Numbered from the stretch's first letter, positions 43,708 to 53,624 are shown. The stretch: 64,000 bases of DNA from Cytobacillus sp. S13-E01 (GCF_029193815.1 NZ_JARFVC010000002.1:62001-126000), one strand, 5' to 3'. A program made the numbers and translations. Notes: generated by a model from the letters alone, not told the origin.

Positions 43708-44916
43708 TTATTTCCCTATGAACATCTGTGTCCAATGGTTCCCACTTTTTTGGTAGCCAACACCAATATGTGTGAAGTCTTTACTTAATATATTTTTGCG
43801 GTGACCTTCACTATTCATCCAAGCTTGTACTACCTGTTCTGGTGTTGGTTGTCCTTGTGCAATATTTTCACCAGCAGTTTTATATGTCACACCAAAATCC
43901 CTCATCATATCAAACGGAGATCCGTATGATGGACTGGTATGTGAGAAATAATTGTTTTTTTGCATATCAGTTGATTTTTCACGAGCAACATTACTTAAAG
44001 TAGTGTCTGCTTGTAGATCTGGCAAGCCGTTTTTACGTCTTGCTGCGTTTGTCAATTCAATAACTTTTGCTTCTGCCGCACTGATACCTTGTGCAGGAGC
44101 TGTTTGTTTTGAAGGAGTAGCAGACCCCCCACCTTGTTGTTGTTGATTCTGTTCAGTTGGCGCTTTTTGTTGCTGGGCAGGTTGCTGTTGTTGCTTTGGT
44201 TCCTGTTGCTTCGGTTGTGCAGGTTGCTGCTGCGCTGGTGCTTGAGATTGTTGTTGTTCAGTATTATTGTTTTGTTTTTGCCGTTGAAATGAAAAGTTTT
44301 TTTGTTGATCGTTTCCTTTACCATGCTTTATAAATTTATACTTTGCTTCTTGAACTTTTACTGCTTTTGTATGTGGGTATTTCGAACTTGGAATATGTGT
44401 CTTGTCACTTGAGATTGTACCATTTTGATTTTGGTCACCTGTTAAGAAATTATCACCTAAATCTCTGTCATTGAAAGTGAAAGTTCTGCCGTTTTCTTGT
44501 CCTTTGTTTCGTGCATTATTTGTAAATAATCCATCATCGTCACCATTATTTCGGTCATTGTTACCAAATAACCCATTATTTCCATTGTTTCGGTCAGTGT
44601 TACCAAATAATCCATTATCTCCATTGTTTCTAGCGATATTGTTGTTACGTGTTCCAAACATACCATCATCACTATTTGTATTCCTCGTACCAAACAACCT
44701 GTCATTATCAGTAACATCGTGCCTATCGCCAATCAAACCATTATTATCTCTTGTGTTAAGTATATCATCGTTATCGTTGTATCTGTTTTCCAGGGCACCA
44801 AATCCATTATTCATATTGTCATCTAGGGCATTGTCCGCATTATTATTACAAGCCACAAGTCCAATAAACAGGATGCTTGTAATGGTAATGGTAATGAGTA
44901 TCTTTTTCTTTATCAA
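43708..44916 (-). CDS. CAP-domain (YkwD-like) lipoprotein with low-complexity linker
   Basis: 402 residues from a TTG start (AAGGAGG eight bases upstream). The lipobox is GLVAC. Residues about 25-165 are Asn/Asp/Gly-rich with repeated NNGDNGLFGN-like units; about 195-275 are Gln/Pro-rich. The C-terminal 120 residues form a CAP/SCP domain: ELTNAARRKNGLPDLQAD, KNNYFSHTSPSYGSPFDMM, TAGENIAQGQPTPEQVVQAW, GHRKNILSKDFTHIGVGY. The histidine and glutamate of the CAP cavity are present. Similar Bacillus proteins are YkwD and the spore protein SafA-associated CAP proteins. The exact activity is unknown. The linker likely spans the cell wall. Confidence 0.9.
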   Translation of the reverse strand: MIKKKILITITITSILFIGLVACNNNADNALDDNMNNGFGALENRYNDNDDILNTRDNNGLIGDRHDVTDNDRLFGTRNTNSDDGMFGTRNNNIARNNGDNGLFGNTDRNNGNNGLFGNNDRNNGDDDGLFTNNARNKGQENGRTFTFNDRDLGDNFLTGDQNQNGTISSDKTHIPSSKYPHTKAVKVQEAKYKFIKHGKGNDQQKNFSFQRQKQNNNTEQQQSQAPAQQQPAQPKQQEPKQQQQPAQQQKAPTEQNQQQQGGGSATPSKQTAPAQGISAAEAKVIELTNAARRKNGLPDLQADTTLSNVAREKSTDMQKNNYFSHTSPSYGSPFDMMRDFGVTYKTAGENIAQGQPTPEQVVQAWMNSEGHRKNILSKDFTHIGVGYQKSGNHWTQMFIGK

Positions 44917-45235
44917 TATTGACGCCTCCTTTAACTCGATTTGTAATGTTACACACTTATGTTTCTTTTTTTATTGAAAAAGTATTAATGGAAAAAAACG
45001 AGAAAAGTTTCGGAATTCATATTACAAAGATATTGGAAGCAAAATAAGACCAAAACCGTAGTAGGATTTGGCCAATTCTTTATTGTTTCACTTTTTTAAG
45101 TACTTGGATAGTCGTTTAAACAAAAATTTATACTTACTTTTATGAATAAAAACCCTTTATTTTCCACAACATAAGATAGATAAAGGACCATACCATTCGT
45201 TTATTTTTAGAACTGGATAAAAAAGAGGTGTTATT
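44917..45235. other. Intergenic region
   Basis: About 320 AT-rich bases between divergent genes, presumably two promoters. No structured RNA, palindrome or gene recognised. Confidence 0.4.
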
Positions 45236-45445
45236 ATGGGTTTATTAAATTCTATGTCTGATTGGTTTTCTTCACGACATGAAAAGAGAATGCAGGAAAT
45301 GGAAAACTTAGGTCGTTGTCCAATTTGTAATGGGAAAGGCTTTAGTTCCTTTTCAATGTATGAATACTACTATTCAGAGCCAATCGAATGTTCCGGGTGT
45401 TATGGAAGTGGTATGTTTACAGATTGGAATGAAGCAAACCAATGA
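45236..45445 (+). CDS. Small DnaJ-like cysteine-rich protein
   Basis: 69 residues with two CxxCxGxG repeats, CPICNGKGF and CSGCYGSGMF, the zinc-binding pattern of the DnaJ central domain, after a short amphipathic N-terminus. AAAGAGGTG precedes the ATG. No J domain is present. Probably a zinc-binding accessory protein of unknown role. Confidence 0.78.
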   Translation: MGLLNSMSDWFSSRHEKRMQEMENLGRCPICNGKGFSSFSMYEYYYSEPIECSGCYGSGMFTDWNEANQ

Positions 45446-45448
45446 ACA

Positions 45449-45745
45449 AAAGCGCAAGGCGCCCGCTTATCGGCGACAAGCATAAGACAAGCCGGCTGGA
45501 AGGTTCTTCTTTAACCTTTCGGACGGATTGTTCGAAATGCGTAAGCGCCTTGGTCAGAAACGATAAAACTGGAGACTCCGACGAAAGAAGCGTTTTTTGC
45601 TTCTGTAGGAGGAGTTGAAGTTTCCCCTCGTTTCTAGGCGCTGGAGCTAGACAGGCTTATACCATAGAGCCGGGTGGCGCCTGGAGCTGGACGTAGATAG
45701 ACAAAGACTCGAAGTTATACACAACCTTACAATTTTGTAATTTCC
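45449..45745. repeat. Dispersed intergenic repeat, copy 6 (longest)
   Basis: Begins AAAAGCGCAAGGCGCCCGCTTATCGGCGACAAGC (first 20 bases quoted in the related copy), includes AAGACAAGCCGGCTGGAAGG and GGACGGATTG, and ends GGCGCCTGGAGCTGGACGTA then CGAAGTTATACACAACCTTA. A nested piece (about 45537-45640: GCGTAAGCGCCTTGGTCAGA ... GGCGCTGGAGCTAGACAGGC) looks like a second element inserted in the first. It follows the small Cys-rich gene. Confidence 0.85.
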
Positions 45746-45753
45746 TAAACAAA

Positions 45754-45786
45754 GAAAAAAAGCGAGTTTACCACTCGCTTTTTTTG
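45754..45786. terminator. Bidirectional terminator
   Basis: AAGCGAGT/ACTCGCTT stem with a 5-base loop, preceded by A-runs and followed by TTTTTTT. It lies between the plus-strand small gene with its repeat and the minus-strand MaoC gene. Confidence 0.88.
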
Positions 45787-45843
45787 GTTATTTTAGAATT
45801 TATATCCTTAAATTTCGAATACATTAGTGCAACGACGCTTCAT

Positions 45844-46245
45844 TTAATATTTTTTAAACGAAACATTACCTTTAATAACTTCCTTGTCATCCTGATTCAC
45901 TGCTACTACTGCAAAATTTGTTCGAGTTTCATCCGTTTCGAGCACTTTTGCTTTTAGTGTAATAACATCGTTTAGATATACCATCCCTCTAAATCTGATT
46001 GTATAGTTTTCGATAAACCCCTGTTCATAATAAGGAGTGAAAAGCTTTGCTAAATTTCCCATTGTCCACATTCCATGAGCAATAATGCCAGGTAAACCAG
46101 CTTTAATGGCTTCATCATCGATTGTATGAATCGGATTATAATCACCCGAAGCACCAGCATATTTAATCAAATCTATTCTAGATACTGGTGATAGTTCAGC
46201 ATCATCAAGTGAATCTCCAATTTGAAGTAATTCTACATTTTTCAC
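45844..46245 (-). CDS. MaoC-like hot-dog dehydratase
   Basis: 133 residues of the (R)-specific enoyl-CoA hydratase type. The hydratase motif is visible as YAGASGDYNPIHTIDDEAIKAGLPGIIAHGMWTMG, with catalytic Asp and His in the D-x4-H pattern. The start is GTG, overlapping the upstream stop by 4 bases. It pairs with the next MaoC-N-like gene; such split pairs usually form one heterodimeric hydratase acting on long or branched acyl-CoAs. It is last in the acyl-CoA dehydrogenase operon. Confidence 0.88.
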   Translation of the reverse strand: MKNVELLQIGDSLDDAELSPVSRIDLIKYAGASGDYNPIHTIDDEAIKAGLPGIIAHGMWTMGNLAKLFTPYYEQGFIENYTIRFRGMVYLNDVITLKAKVLETDETRTNFAVVAVNQDDKEVIKGNVSFKKY

Positions 46246-46691
46246 AGTCCCATCACCTTTCTAACAGTTTCATTGATGATGACGACCATTTCTTCTGTAA
46301 AGATATTGTTACCTTGTTCATCATCACCATATCTTTTTAAAACCAAGAACAACATTGATCCATTACTTCCCTTTTTTTCAAAGAAATTTTTCACTTCAAA
46401 ATAACAGACTATTTCCTCACCAACAAGCAAAGGTCTGTTGTAATGATAAATTTGTTCTCCATGAATTAACCCTTTATTAGGAAGTTTTAAGTCTTCAATC
46501 TCACCGTAATCGAATACCCTAGGAAAGGTTGGTGGCGCAATATTGTTTTTATACCTTGAGTTTCTACCCGTTTCTTCATCAGTATAAATAGGATGAAAAT
46601 CACCAATCGCTTCAGTGAACTTTTTTACAGCGCCACTTTCTACGATGTTTTTAACTTTATTCGATCTCTTTCCAATACATTCTTTCAACAT
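46242..46691 (-). CDS. MaoC N-terminal-domain-type hydratase subunit
   Basis: 149 residues of the FAS1-like dehydratase N-terminal hot-dog family: VKKFTEAIGDFHPIYTDEETGR, IAPPTFPRVFDYG and LIHGEQIYHYNRPLLVGEEIV. These usually lack the catalytic pair and partner with a MaoC subunit, here the overlapping downstream gene. GAGGTGATTAC precedes the ATG. Confidence 0.87.
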   Translation of the reverse strand: MLKECIGKRSNKVKNIVESGAVKKFTEAIGDFHPIYTDEETGRNSRYKNNIAPPTFPRVFDYGEIEDLKLPNKGLIHGEQIYHYNRPLLVGEEIVCYFEVKNFFEKKGSNGSMLFLVLKRYGDDEQGNNIFTEEMVVIINETVRKVMGL

Positions 46692-46713
46692 GTAATCACC
46701 TCATCTTTAGGAT

Positions 46714-47478
46714 TTACGTTTTTGGTCCACCTGCAACATAGATAACTTGGCCATTAACAAACGATGACTTTTCATCCGCAAAGAACGCCACTGCGTTCGC
46801 AATATCTGCTGGTTTCCCGCTTCGACCAACTGGAATTGTCGCTACACTCGCTTTAATTAACTCCTCAAAAGGTATACCGATTCTTGCTGCGGTTTCTTTT
46901 GTCATCTCTGTTTCGATAAAGCCTGGCGCTACAGAGTTAACGGTAATTCCATATCTACCAAGTTCGATTGCTAGTGTTTTGGTTAGCCCTTGCAAACCAG
47001 CTTTTGCAGTTGCATAATTGGCTTGCCCACGGTTTCCTAGTGCGGATGTAGAAGAGATATTAATTATTCTTCCATATTGGTTTTTAACCATATATTTTTG
47101 TGCTGCACGTGCAACATTAAATGAACCCTTTAAATGCACATCCATAACAGTTTGCCAATCTGAATCCGTCATTTTAAAGAAAAGATTGTCTCTGATAACC
47201 CCTGCATTATTAACAAGGATATCAACAGAACCAAATTCCGTAACAACCTCTTCCATTACTGCTTCTATCTGTTTTGCATCAACAACATTGGCAACCTTTG
47301 AAAATACCTCATAGCCCTTATCCAATAATTCAGTCGTAGCCTGATTTAATGCTTCCTCATTTATATCAATAATAGCTACTTTTGCACCTTCCTGGGCAAA
47401 TTGTTCAACAATTGCTAGTCCAATACCTCTACTTCCACCAGTAACAAATGCAACTTTCCCTGAAAATCTTCCTGTCAT
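46714..47478 (-). CDS. SDR-family 3-oxoacyl (FabG-like) / 3-hydroxyacyl-CoA dehydrogenase
   Basis: 254 residues from ATG 47478, preceded by AAGGAGG at 8 bases; an earlier ATG 18 codons upstream has none. The Rossmann motif is TGGSRGIG, the NNAG motif is ILVNNAGV, and the catalytic residues are Ser in INISSTSALG, Tyr and Lys in YATAKAGLQG. The downstream loop PGFIETEMT is FabG-like. In an operon with an acyl-CoA dehydrogenase and hydratase it should oxidise the 3-hydroxyacyl-CoA. Confidence 0.88.
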   Translation of the reverse strand: MTGRFSGKVAFVTGGSRGIGLAIVEQFAQEGAKVAIIDINEEALNQATTELLDKGYEVFSKVANVVDAKQIEAVMEEVVTEFGSVDILVNNAGVIRDNLFFKMTDSDWQTVMDVHLKGSFNVARAAQKYMVKNQYGRIINISSTSALGNRGQANYATAKAGLQGLTKTLAIELGRYGITVNSVAPGFIETEMTKETAARIGIPFEELIKASVATIPVGRSGKPADIANAVAFFADEKSSFVNGQVIYVAGGPKT

Positions 47479-47546
47479 GATCTGTTCCTCCTTAGTAATC
47501 TTCTGTACTACAACCATTCGACGTACCTGCACGGGATTCCTACTTA

Positions 47547-48722
47547 TTAGATAAATTGTCCCAGTTTTACATTTCCTTTTAATAGATTTCTAGCAATAAT
47601 TAAACGTTGAATTTCATCTGTACCATCATAGATTCTCCAAAGCCTGGCTTCACGGTACCAGCGCTCGATTGGAAGTTCTCTTGTATAGCCCATTCCACCA
47701 TGGATTTGAAGGACGCGGTCCACTACACGATTGCCCATATTTGAACCATATAGTTTAGCCATGGACGCTAAGTGGCGGTTATCTTCCCCTTCATCTAGTG
47801 TAAATGCAGCATTAAGAACGAGCCATTTTGCTGCTTCAATTTCTGTTGCTGAGTCGGCAATTTGCCACTGAATGGCTTGTCTTTCAGATATTGGTTGCCC
47901 GAAGGTTACACGTTCCTTCGAATAATCGATTGCCATTTGTAATAAACGTTCTGCTGCACCAACTGCACGCGCTCCAACGATCCACCGTGCAAACCCAATC
48001 CATTCAAGTCCAAGCTTATATCCACCATCCACTTCACCTAATATATTACTCTCTGGAACTCGAACATTATCAAACACTAACCCAGCAGGGCCCCATTCAC
48101 CCATTGTATGAATATATTCTGATTTCCAGCCCATATCACGGTCAACTATGAAGCACGTAGCTCCATCTCTCCCAGTTGCTTGATGCTTTTCCTTATCTGT
48201 TATCGCAATAACCATTACAAAATCTGCTTCATTACCACCTGTAATAAACGTTTTCTCACCATTTAATACCCATTCATTACCATCTTTTACAGCTGTCATT
48301 TTAATGTTTCTCGTATCAGAACCTGCACCCGGTTCTGTCATTGCAAAGCATGACTTTTTCTCACCGTTAATTGTAGGTAGGAGGTATTTTTTCTTTTGCT
48401 CTTCGTTTGCATAATAAAGGATGTTGTCTGCAGATCCTCCAAATTGAAAAGGAACAAAGGTTTTTGATGTTTCCATCATGACAATGGCTAACATCATTTG
48501 GCCAAGATCAGCTCCCCCATATTCGTCTGGTGTGTTAATCCCCCAGAAACCAAATTCTTTTGCTTTTAGCTGCAATTCTTCGATCTTACCTTTAGGTAGA
48601 CTTGGTTTTCCTTCTCTTTCGTTTCTTAAAACATCATTTTCTAGAGGCATTAATTCATTTTCAACAAACTTGCGAATTGTTTTTTGGACCATCCGTTGCT
48701 CTTCTGTTAACCGTAAATACAT
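47547..48722 (-). CDS. Acyl-CoA dehydrogenase
   Basis: 391 residues from ATG 48722 (GGGGATG upstream; an ATG six codons earlier lacks a site). FAD/acyl-CoA dehydrogenase signatures: CFAMTEPGAGSDTRNIKMTA, ITGGNEADFVMVI and the C-terminal QIHGGMGYTRELPIERWYREARLWRIYDGTDEIQ, with the aromatic acid-rich end. The catalytic base position near YDGTDEIQR is as in long-chain/branched-chain types. It introduces the alpha-beta double bond; the neighbours (SDR, split MaoC hydratase) supply the next steps, but no thiolase is present. Confidence 0.9.
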   Translation of the reverse strand: MYLRLTEEQRMVQKTIRKFVENELMPLENDVLRNEREGKPSLPKGKIEELQLKAKEFGFWGINTPDEYGGADLGQMMLAIVMMETSKTFVPFQFGGSADNILYYANEEQKKKYLLPTINGEKKSCFAMTEPGAGSDTRNIKMTAVKDGNEWVLNGEKTFITGGNEADFVMVIAITDKEKHQATGRDGATCFIVDRDMGWKSEYIHTMGEWGPAGLVFDNVRVPESNILGEVDGGYKLGLEWIGFARWIVGARAVGAAERLLQMAIDYSKERVTFGQPISERQAIQWQIADSATEIEAAKWLVLNAAFTLDEGEDNRHLASMAKLYGSNMGNRVVDRVLQIHGGMGYTRELPIERWYREARLWRIYDGTDEIQRLIIARNLLKGNVKLGQFI

Positions 48723-48761
48723 GAAATCATCCCCATTCATTTGTTGTTTCTATTTTTAGCA

Positions 48762-48777
48762 TACCAAACGGTTAGTA
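48762..48777. promoter_or_regulatory. Operator-like palindrome upstream of the acyl-CoA dehydrogenase operon
   Basis: TACCAAACGGTTAGTA has six of eight symmetric pairs. On the minus strand it reads TACTAACCGTTTGGTA and shares ACATACTAACCG with the perfect palindrome at 2916-2929. It lies about 40 bases before the first ATG, in a promoter-proximal position. Confidence 0.55.
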
Positions 48778-48961
48778 TGTATACCATCATTTTATTAGAT
48801 ATTTCAGAAAATAATAGTGTTTTTTTATTTTTTTTGTAAAATTAATTAATGTTTATTTAAAGTTAATAAGAATAGTCAATTGCCACTCTTAGTGAATAAT
48901 CTAGTAATTATAAAAATATACAAGTATATGAGATGATATTTTTGATTTGGAGGGTATTTTA

Positions 48962-50248
48962 TTGATTTCTAAACTATTACCAGGGTTAAATATTCTTACT
49001 CAATACAGCCGGAGCTATTTAACTGGCGATATAACAGCAGGTATAATTGTTGCTATTTTATTTATTCCTCAAAGTATGGCCTATGCTGTTATTGCTGGAG
49101 TCCCTCCAGTTATAGGATTATATGCAGGGACCTTTCCGCTACTTGTTTATGTGATATTTGGGACCTCTAGACACCTATCTGTTGGCCCCGTTTCAATCGT
49201 TTCTATTCTTGCTTTTTCAGGTGTTGCAGCAATCGCTGAACCTAATTCAACACAGTTAATTAATTTCATTATTGCCCTAGGTTTAATGGTTGGATTCATT
49301 CAGTTATTCATGAGTTTAATTAATATAGGATATCTTTTCAATCATATTTCTCACGCTGTCATTGGTGGATTTACATCTGCAGCTGCTATTGTTATAGCCG
49401 TTAATCAAGTTGATTCAATCCTTGGTATCACTCTATCATCTTACAAAAGCTTCGATGTGTTTATAAGCGAAATCTTGGCTAAACTTCCGCTACTAAACCT
49501 TTATAGTACTGGAATTGGTCTGGGGAGCATTGTTCTATTGGTTCTTTTTAAAAAATATCTGAAATTAGCATTAGGACCCTTACTTGTTATAGCAATCTCT
49601 ACATTATTTGTTGCTACCTTTCAGTTACATCAAGCAGGGCTGAAAATTGTTGGGAATGTCCCAAAAGGCTTACCAGAGTTTACTTTCCCAATCTTATCTA
49701 TACAAGACCTTCAGCTATTACTACCAACTGCCTTTGCAATTGCTTTCATTTCATTCCTTGAATCGTATGCTGTCGCAAAAGCGGTTGCAGAAAAGGATAA
49801 TGCCCAACTTAGCGCAAACCATGAATTAGTAGGAATCGGGCTCGCTAATATAACAAGTACTTTAGTCGGCTCAATCCCCGTCGCAGGTGCGCTGTCTAGG
49901 ACCGCTGTGAACTATCAATCAGGAGCAAAAACAAACCTATCATCATTGATAACAGCATTACTAATTTTTACTACTTTATTGTTATTTACATCTTTCTTTT
50001 TTTATTTACCAAAGGCGGCATTAGCAGCCATAATCATCGTTGCTGTTACAAATTTGATTGAATTCAAACAGTTTGTTTTACTGGTTAGAACAACGCCTTT
50101 CGATGCATTCATTTTCATCATCACTTTTATTGGTACATTGTTAGTTGACATATTTTTTGGTTTGCTCATTGGTATAGTTTTATCTATCCTATTTTCATTA
50201 TTAAAAAAGACAGTATTCCAAATTGCTTACAATAAATCAAAAAATTGA
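48962..50248 (+). CDS. SulP-family anion permease lacking a STAS domain
   Basis: 428 residues from a TTG at 48962 (GGAGGG seven bases upstream; an earlier in-frame TTG overlaps that site). Ten to twelve membrane helices. The SulP signature is visible as LFIPQSMAYAVIAGVPPVIGLYAGTFP followed by FGTSRHLSVGPVSI, plus VGSIPVAGALSRTAVNYQSG. Typical members are 500-560 residues with a C-terminal cytoplasmic STAS domain; this one stops just after the last helix. Substrate could be sulfate, bicarbonate or dicarboxylate. Confidence 0.88.
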   Translation: MISKLLPGLNILTQYSRSYLTGDITAGIIVAILFIPQSMAYAVIAGVPPVIGLYAGTFPLLVYVIFGTSRHLSVGPVSIVSILAFSGVAAIAEPNSTQLINFIIALGLMVGFIQLFMSLINIGYLFNHISHAVIGGFTSAAAIVIAVNQVDSILGITLSSYKSFDVFISEILAKLPLLNLYSTGIGLGSIVLLVLFKKYLKLALGPLLVIAISTLFVATFQLHQAGLKIVGNVPKGLPEFTFPILSIQDLQLLLPTAFAIAFISFLESYAVAKAVAEKDNAQLSANHELVGIGLANITSTLVGSIPVAGALSRTAVNYQSGAKTNLSSLITALLIFTTLLLFTSFFFYLPKAALAAIIIVAVTNLIEFKQFVLLVRTTPFDAFIFIITFIGTLLVDIFFGLLIGIVLSILFSLLKKTVFQIAYNKSKN

Positions 50249-50299
50249 AAACACTCCTTATCATAGTTCAAAATCAACTATGATAAGGAGTGTTTTCTT
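50247..50299 (+). terminator. Terminator after the SulP gene
   Basis: A perfect 20-bp inverted repeat beginning GAAAACACTCCTTATCATAG and ending with GGAGTGTTTTC, starting inside the stop codon. T-run on the plus strand. Confidence 0.92.
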
Positions 50300-50328
50300 T
50301 ATATTAATTTATTAAGTTTCCTTTTATA

Positions 50329-51939
50329 TTACCAAGCAACAACTGTTCCATCTGTTCGAGGCTCTGAGCCACCTGATAACACCCCTGTCTCTGGATCTCT
50401 TATGATAATTTGTCCTCTTCCAAAACTAAGACTATCAACCTTTTTTACTATCCGATGACCCTTTCGACTTAACCCCTGTGCTATGTGGTCTGGAAAGTGA
50501 GGCTCAACTTCAATCGTGTTGTCACTAACCCATTTCCAGCGTGGAGTATCTAAGGCTGCCTGAGGGTTCAAGTTAAAATCAATCAGATTCATAACCACCT
50601 GTACATGTCCTTGAGGCTGCATAGCGCCTCCCATCACACCGAAAGGACCTACTGGTTGGTTATCTTTGGTTAAAAAGCCAGGAATAATAGTATGATATGT
50701 TTTTTTTCCAGGCTCAAGGCGGTTAAAATGATTTTTATCTAGAGAAAAGGACCATCCTCTGTTTTGTAGGCTAATTCCTGTTTCTGGTACCACAATACCA
50801 GATCCGAATCCCTTAAAGTTACTCTGGATGTAAGATACCATATTACCTTCATCATCGGCTGTTGCAAGGTATACTGTTCCACTCTGTAAAGGAGTACCTG
50901 GCAGAGGTTTAATAGCTTCTTCGGTAATAAGACTCCTTCTTGTTTTTGCATAGGTATCAGATAACAATTGTTCAATCGTAACGCCCATATGATGTCGTTC
51001 AGTTATGTATTTTAATCCGTCTACATAGGCAAGTTTCATTGCTTCAATTTGTTTATGATACGTATCAATCGAGTCTTTCTCTTCAATATTTAGTTCTTTT
51101 AGTATATTTAGTGCCATGAGTGCAATCATTCCTGATCCATTTGGAGGGATTTCCCAAACATCATAACCTTTATAGTTCACCTTAATAGGATCCACCCATT
51201 CAGTTGAATATGAAGCAAGATCTTCTTTCCTTAGAAAACCTCCATTCTGTCTTGAAAAAATATCTATCTTATCTGCAAGCTCTCCTTTATAGAAGGATTG
51301 CGCATTTGTTTCAGCAATTAACTCTAAAGTCCGGGCGTGATCTCTTGAATGCCATATTTCACCCACCCTTGGTGAACGACCTTCAGGTGCAAATGTCTTG
51401 AACCATGGTTTAAATTCTTCTCCTTTTTTCTGTATATATTGAGAATATGCTTCTTCCCACATATGGCTTAAAACAGGTGATATTGGATACCCTTTTTCCG
51501 CATATTCAATCGCAGGCTCTAATACATCTTTTAATGTGAGCTTTCCAAAGCGGTTAGATAACGCTGCCCAAGCAGCTGGAGCCCCTGGGACTGTGACAGG
51601 AATTAATCCATGTTTTGGCATTTCCACATGGCCTCGCTCTTTAACAGCATCTATAGAAATAGCCTGTGGTGAAGGTCCACTAGCATTTAAACCATGGATT
51701 TCACCCTTTATCCAGACAATGGCAAATGCATCTCCCCCGATGCCATTGGATGTCGGTTCAACAACGGTTAATGTTGCAGCAGTAGCGATTGCCGCATCAA
51801 TTGCATTTCCTCCTTTCTTTAAAATATCAAGTCCTACTTGAGCTGCCAACGGCTGTGAAGTCGCTACCATGCCACGCCCTCCAAATACTGTCATCCTTCT
51901 GGATGGAAAAGGGTAGTATAAAGAATCAAAATTCAACAC
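50329..51939 (-). CDS. Gamma-glutamyltransferase family protein (YwrD-like)
   Basis: 536 residues from GTG 51939, preceded by AAGGAG. The open frame extends further upstream without a ribosome binding site. It is an Ntn-hydrolase of the GGT family: GMVATSQPLAAQVGLDILKKGGNAIDAAIA, and the autocleavage Thr in QSGTVYLATADDEGNMVSYIQS. There is no signal peptide, unlike secreted GGT, which matches cytoplasmic YwrD. It would transfer or hydrolyse gamma-glutamyl groups; known YwrD homologues are of uncertain substrate. It lies directly downstream of the decayed tripartite transporter. Confidence 0.88.
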   Translation of the reverse strand: MLNFDSLYYPFPSRRMTVFGGRGMVATSQPLAAQVGLDILKKGGNAIDAAIATAATLTVVEPTSNGIGGDAFAIVWIKGEIHGLNASGPSPQAISIDAVKERGHVEMPKHGLIPVTVPGAPAAWAALSNRFGKLTLKDVLEPAIEYAEKGYPISPVLSHMWEEAYSQYIQKKGEEFKPWFKTFAPEGRSPRVGEIWHSRDHARTLELIAETNAQSFYKGELADKIDIFSRQNGGFLRKEDLASYSTEWVDPIKVNYKGYDVWEIPPNGSGMIALMALNILKELNIEEKDSIDTYHKQIEAMKLAYVDGLKYITERHHMGVTIEQLLSDTYAKTRRSLITEEAIKPLPGTPLQSGTVYLATADDEGNMVSYIQSNFKGFGSGIVVPETGISLQNRGWSFSLDKNHFNRLEPGKKTYHTIIPGFLTKDNQPVGPFGVMGGAMQPQGHVQVVMNLIDFNLNPQAALDTPRWKWVSDNTIEVEPHFPDHIAQGLSRKGHRIVKKVDSLSFGRGQIIIRDPETGVLSGGSEPRTDGTVVAW

Positions 51940-52022
51940 AATTATAATCTCCTTATCTATAAAGCTGTAGTTGCTAGCAATGTTTAATTGGAACATTTCA
52001 AACCTTATTCGTACTTCTTAAT

Positions 52023-53116
52023 CTATATTTTAGATCGATTTATCTTTCTATTTTGCTTAATTGATACAATTATAGAGGCCAAAGCAAACAAGAAGAACAA
52101 CGCTGAAAGCGGCCTCGTAAAGAATGTTAACCAACTTGGATCTAGTTCAAGTGCACGAAATATTTGATTTTCTAGATTGTTACCAAGTACAACTCCAAGA
52201 ATTAATGGGGTTAATGGAACTTTCGCCTTTGCTAGTAAATAACCAATGATGCCAAAAACAAATAAAACCCAAATATCAAATACATTATTATTTAGTGCAA
52301 AGGCTCCAACTGCACAAAGCATTAAAACAATAGGAACCAACACTTGTTGGGGCACTAGGGAAATTTTTGCAAACCACCTTATTAATAGAAACTGTGAGCC
52401 AAGCATTACAATAGCACTTACAAAGAGACTAACATAAATAGAACCAATGAGGACGGGACATTTTCCATCAATTGAGCAAATGCGAACACACCTATCATAA
52501 CTGGAAGCATTTCAAACCCTCCAGCAAATTCAGGAATACCAAAGTCAAAACGTATATTTCCACTTCGATCCAGCCCAATTGTTGCAATAAATAAACCGAA
52601 TCCTGCCGCTATTATTCCTTTGATCATGGCGCCATTTGATAAACTTGCAACGAGTGTTAGAGCAAAAATAATCAATGCTGTAATTTCCCAAGGACGAAAA
52701 TTCATGCTGAATTTCGCGATTAAAGGTCCAAAAACAACTAACACAATAACACTCAGGATTGTACCAATAAACGAGGCTGCTACACCTATGCCAAGCGCTC
52801 GTCCAGGTTCTCCTTTAGTGGCCATCGGATAACCGTCGTAGACCGTCGTTATTGAAGATGGTGTGCCTGGTATTCCCAGCATAACCCCCGAAACTAAGCC
52901 ACCAGAATACCCACCCACAAATACCCCTATCATAACGGCCAAACCGTTGATTGGATCCATTGCAAAAGTAAATGGAAAGGCAACAAGTATAGCCATTGTA
53001 ATTGTAAATCCAGGAATACTTCCCCCAATAATTCCAAATTTCACACCAATTACAATTAACATCATCGTTGTTAGATTCATTACCTCGCCAATTGCTTCAA
53101 TAAAAAAGCCACCCAT
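52023..53116 (-). pseudogene. TctA-family tripartite tricarboxylate transporter permease, internally deleted and frameshifted
   Basis: The first 230 residues (52418-53116) match the TctA N-terminus: GVKFGIIGGSIPGFTITMAI, SGGLVSGVMLGIPGTPSSITTVYDGYPMA, and GIPEFAGGFEMLPVMIGVFA. The second piece (to 52023) is the C-terminal 130 residues: SLVPQQVLVPIVLMLCAVGA, FGIIGYLLAKAKVPLTPLILGVVLGNN. Intact TctA has about 500 residues; about 110-140 from the middle are missing, and the frame changes at the junction near 52420. Hence non-functional. Confidence 0.85.
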
Positions 53117-53489
53117 ATTTTACTAAGTAGTTCAGTTTTCTTGGAGAAACACTGTAAATGGCATATGAGTTAGCATACCTTTTAGCACATAAAACGAATG
53201 GTTGTTTATGTTGTTTTATCAATGTTTATAAGATAGTAATACTAAAATAGCATAGCAAAAAGCACCCCAAATAACACCTTGACAATGGATATTGTCATCG
53301 TGCAATTTAGGGTGCTATTTTACTTACTATTTGGCATGTGATTTTAATCTGCTCCAAGAAAACTAAATGGCTATAAATGCTATTAGCAGATACGAAAGAT
53401 GGGAAGATGAAGATTGAGCAACCAGTGATAGAAAAATAAGGGGAGATTTTACTGTTAGATGCAGATTAGAAGTGGTTTTTGGGGGATAT

Positions 53490-53624
53490 AAGGTGAGTTT
53501 TTCCCTCTATACAAAGCAAAGCTACCTATTTTCACGTTTTTCGAGTCAAATAAGAGGAATTTCTCCCTCTATTTAAGCTGTTTTCAGTACCATTTTGCTA
53601 ATTAAGGGGAGTTTTTCCCTCTAT
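53490..53624. repeat. Three copies of a short (about 20-bp) hairpin repeat
   Basis: AAGGTGAGTTTTTCCCTCTAT (53490-53510), AAGAGGAATTTCTCCCTCTA (from 53551), and AAGGGGAGTTTTTCCCTCTA (from 53604), with spacing of 62 and 52 bases. Each folds into a small stem (AGGGGA/TCCCTCT). Confidence 0.7.
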
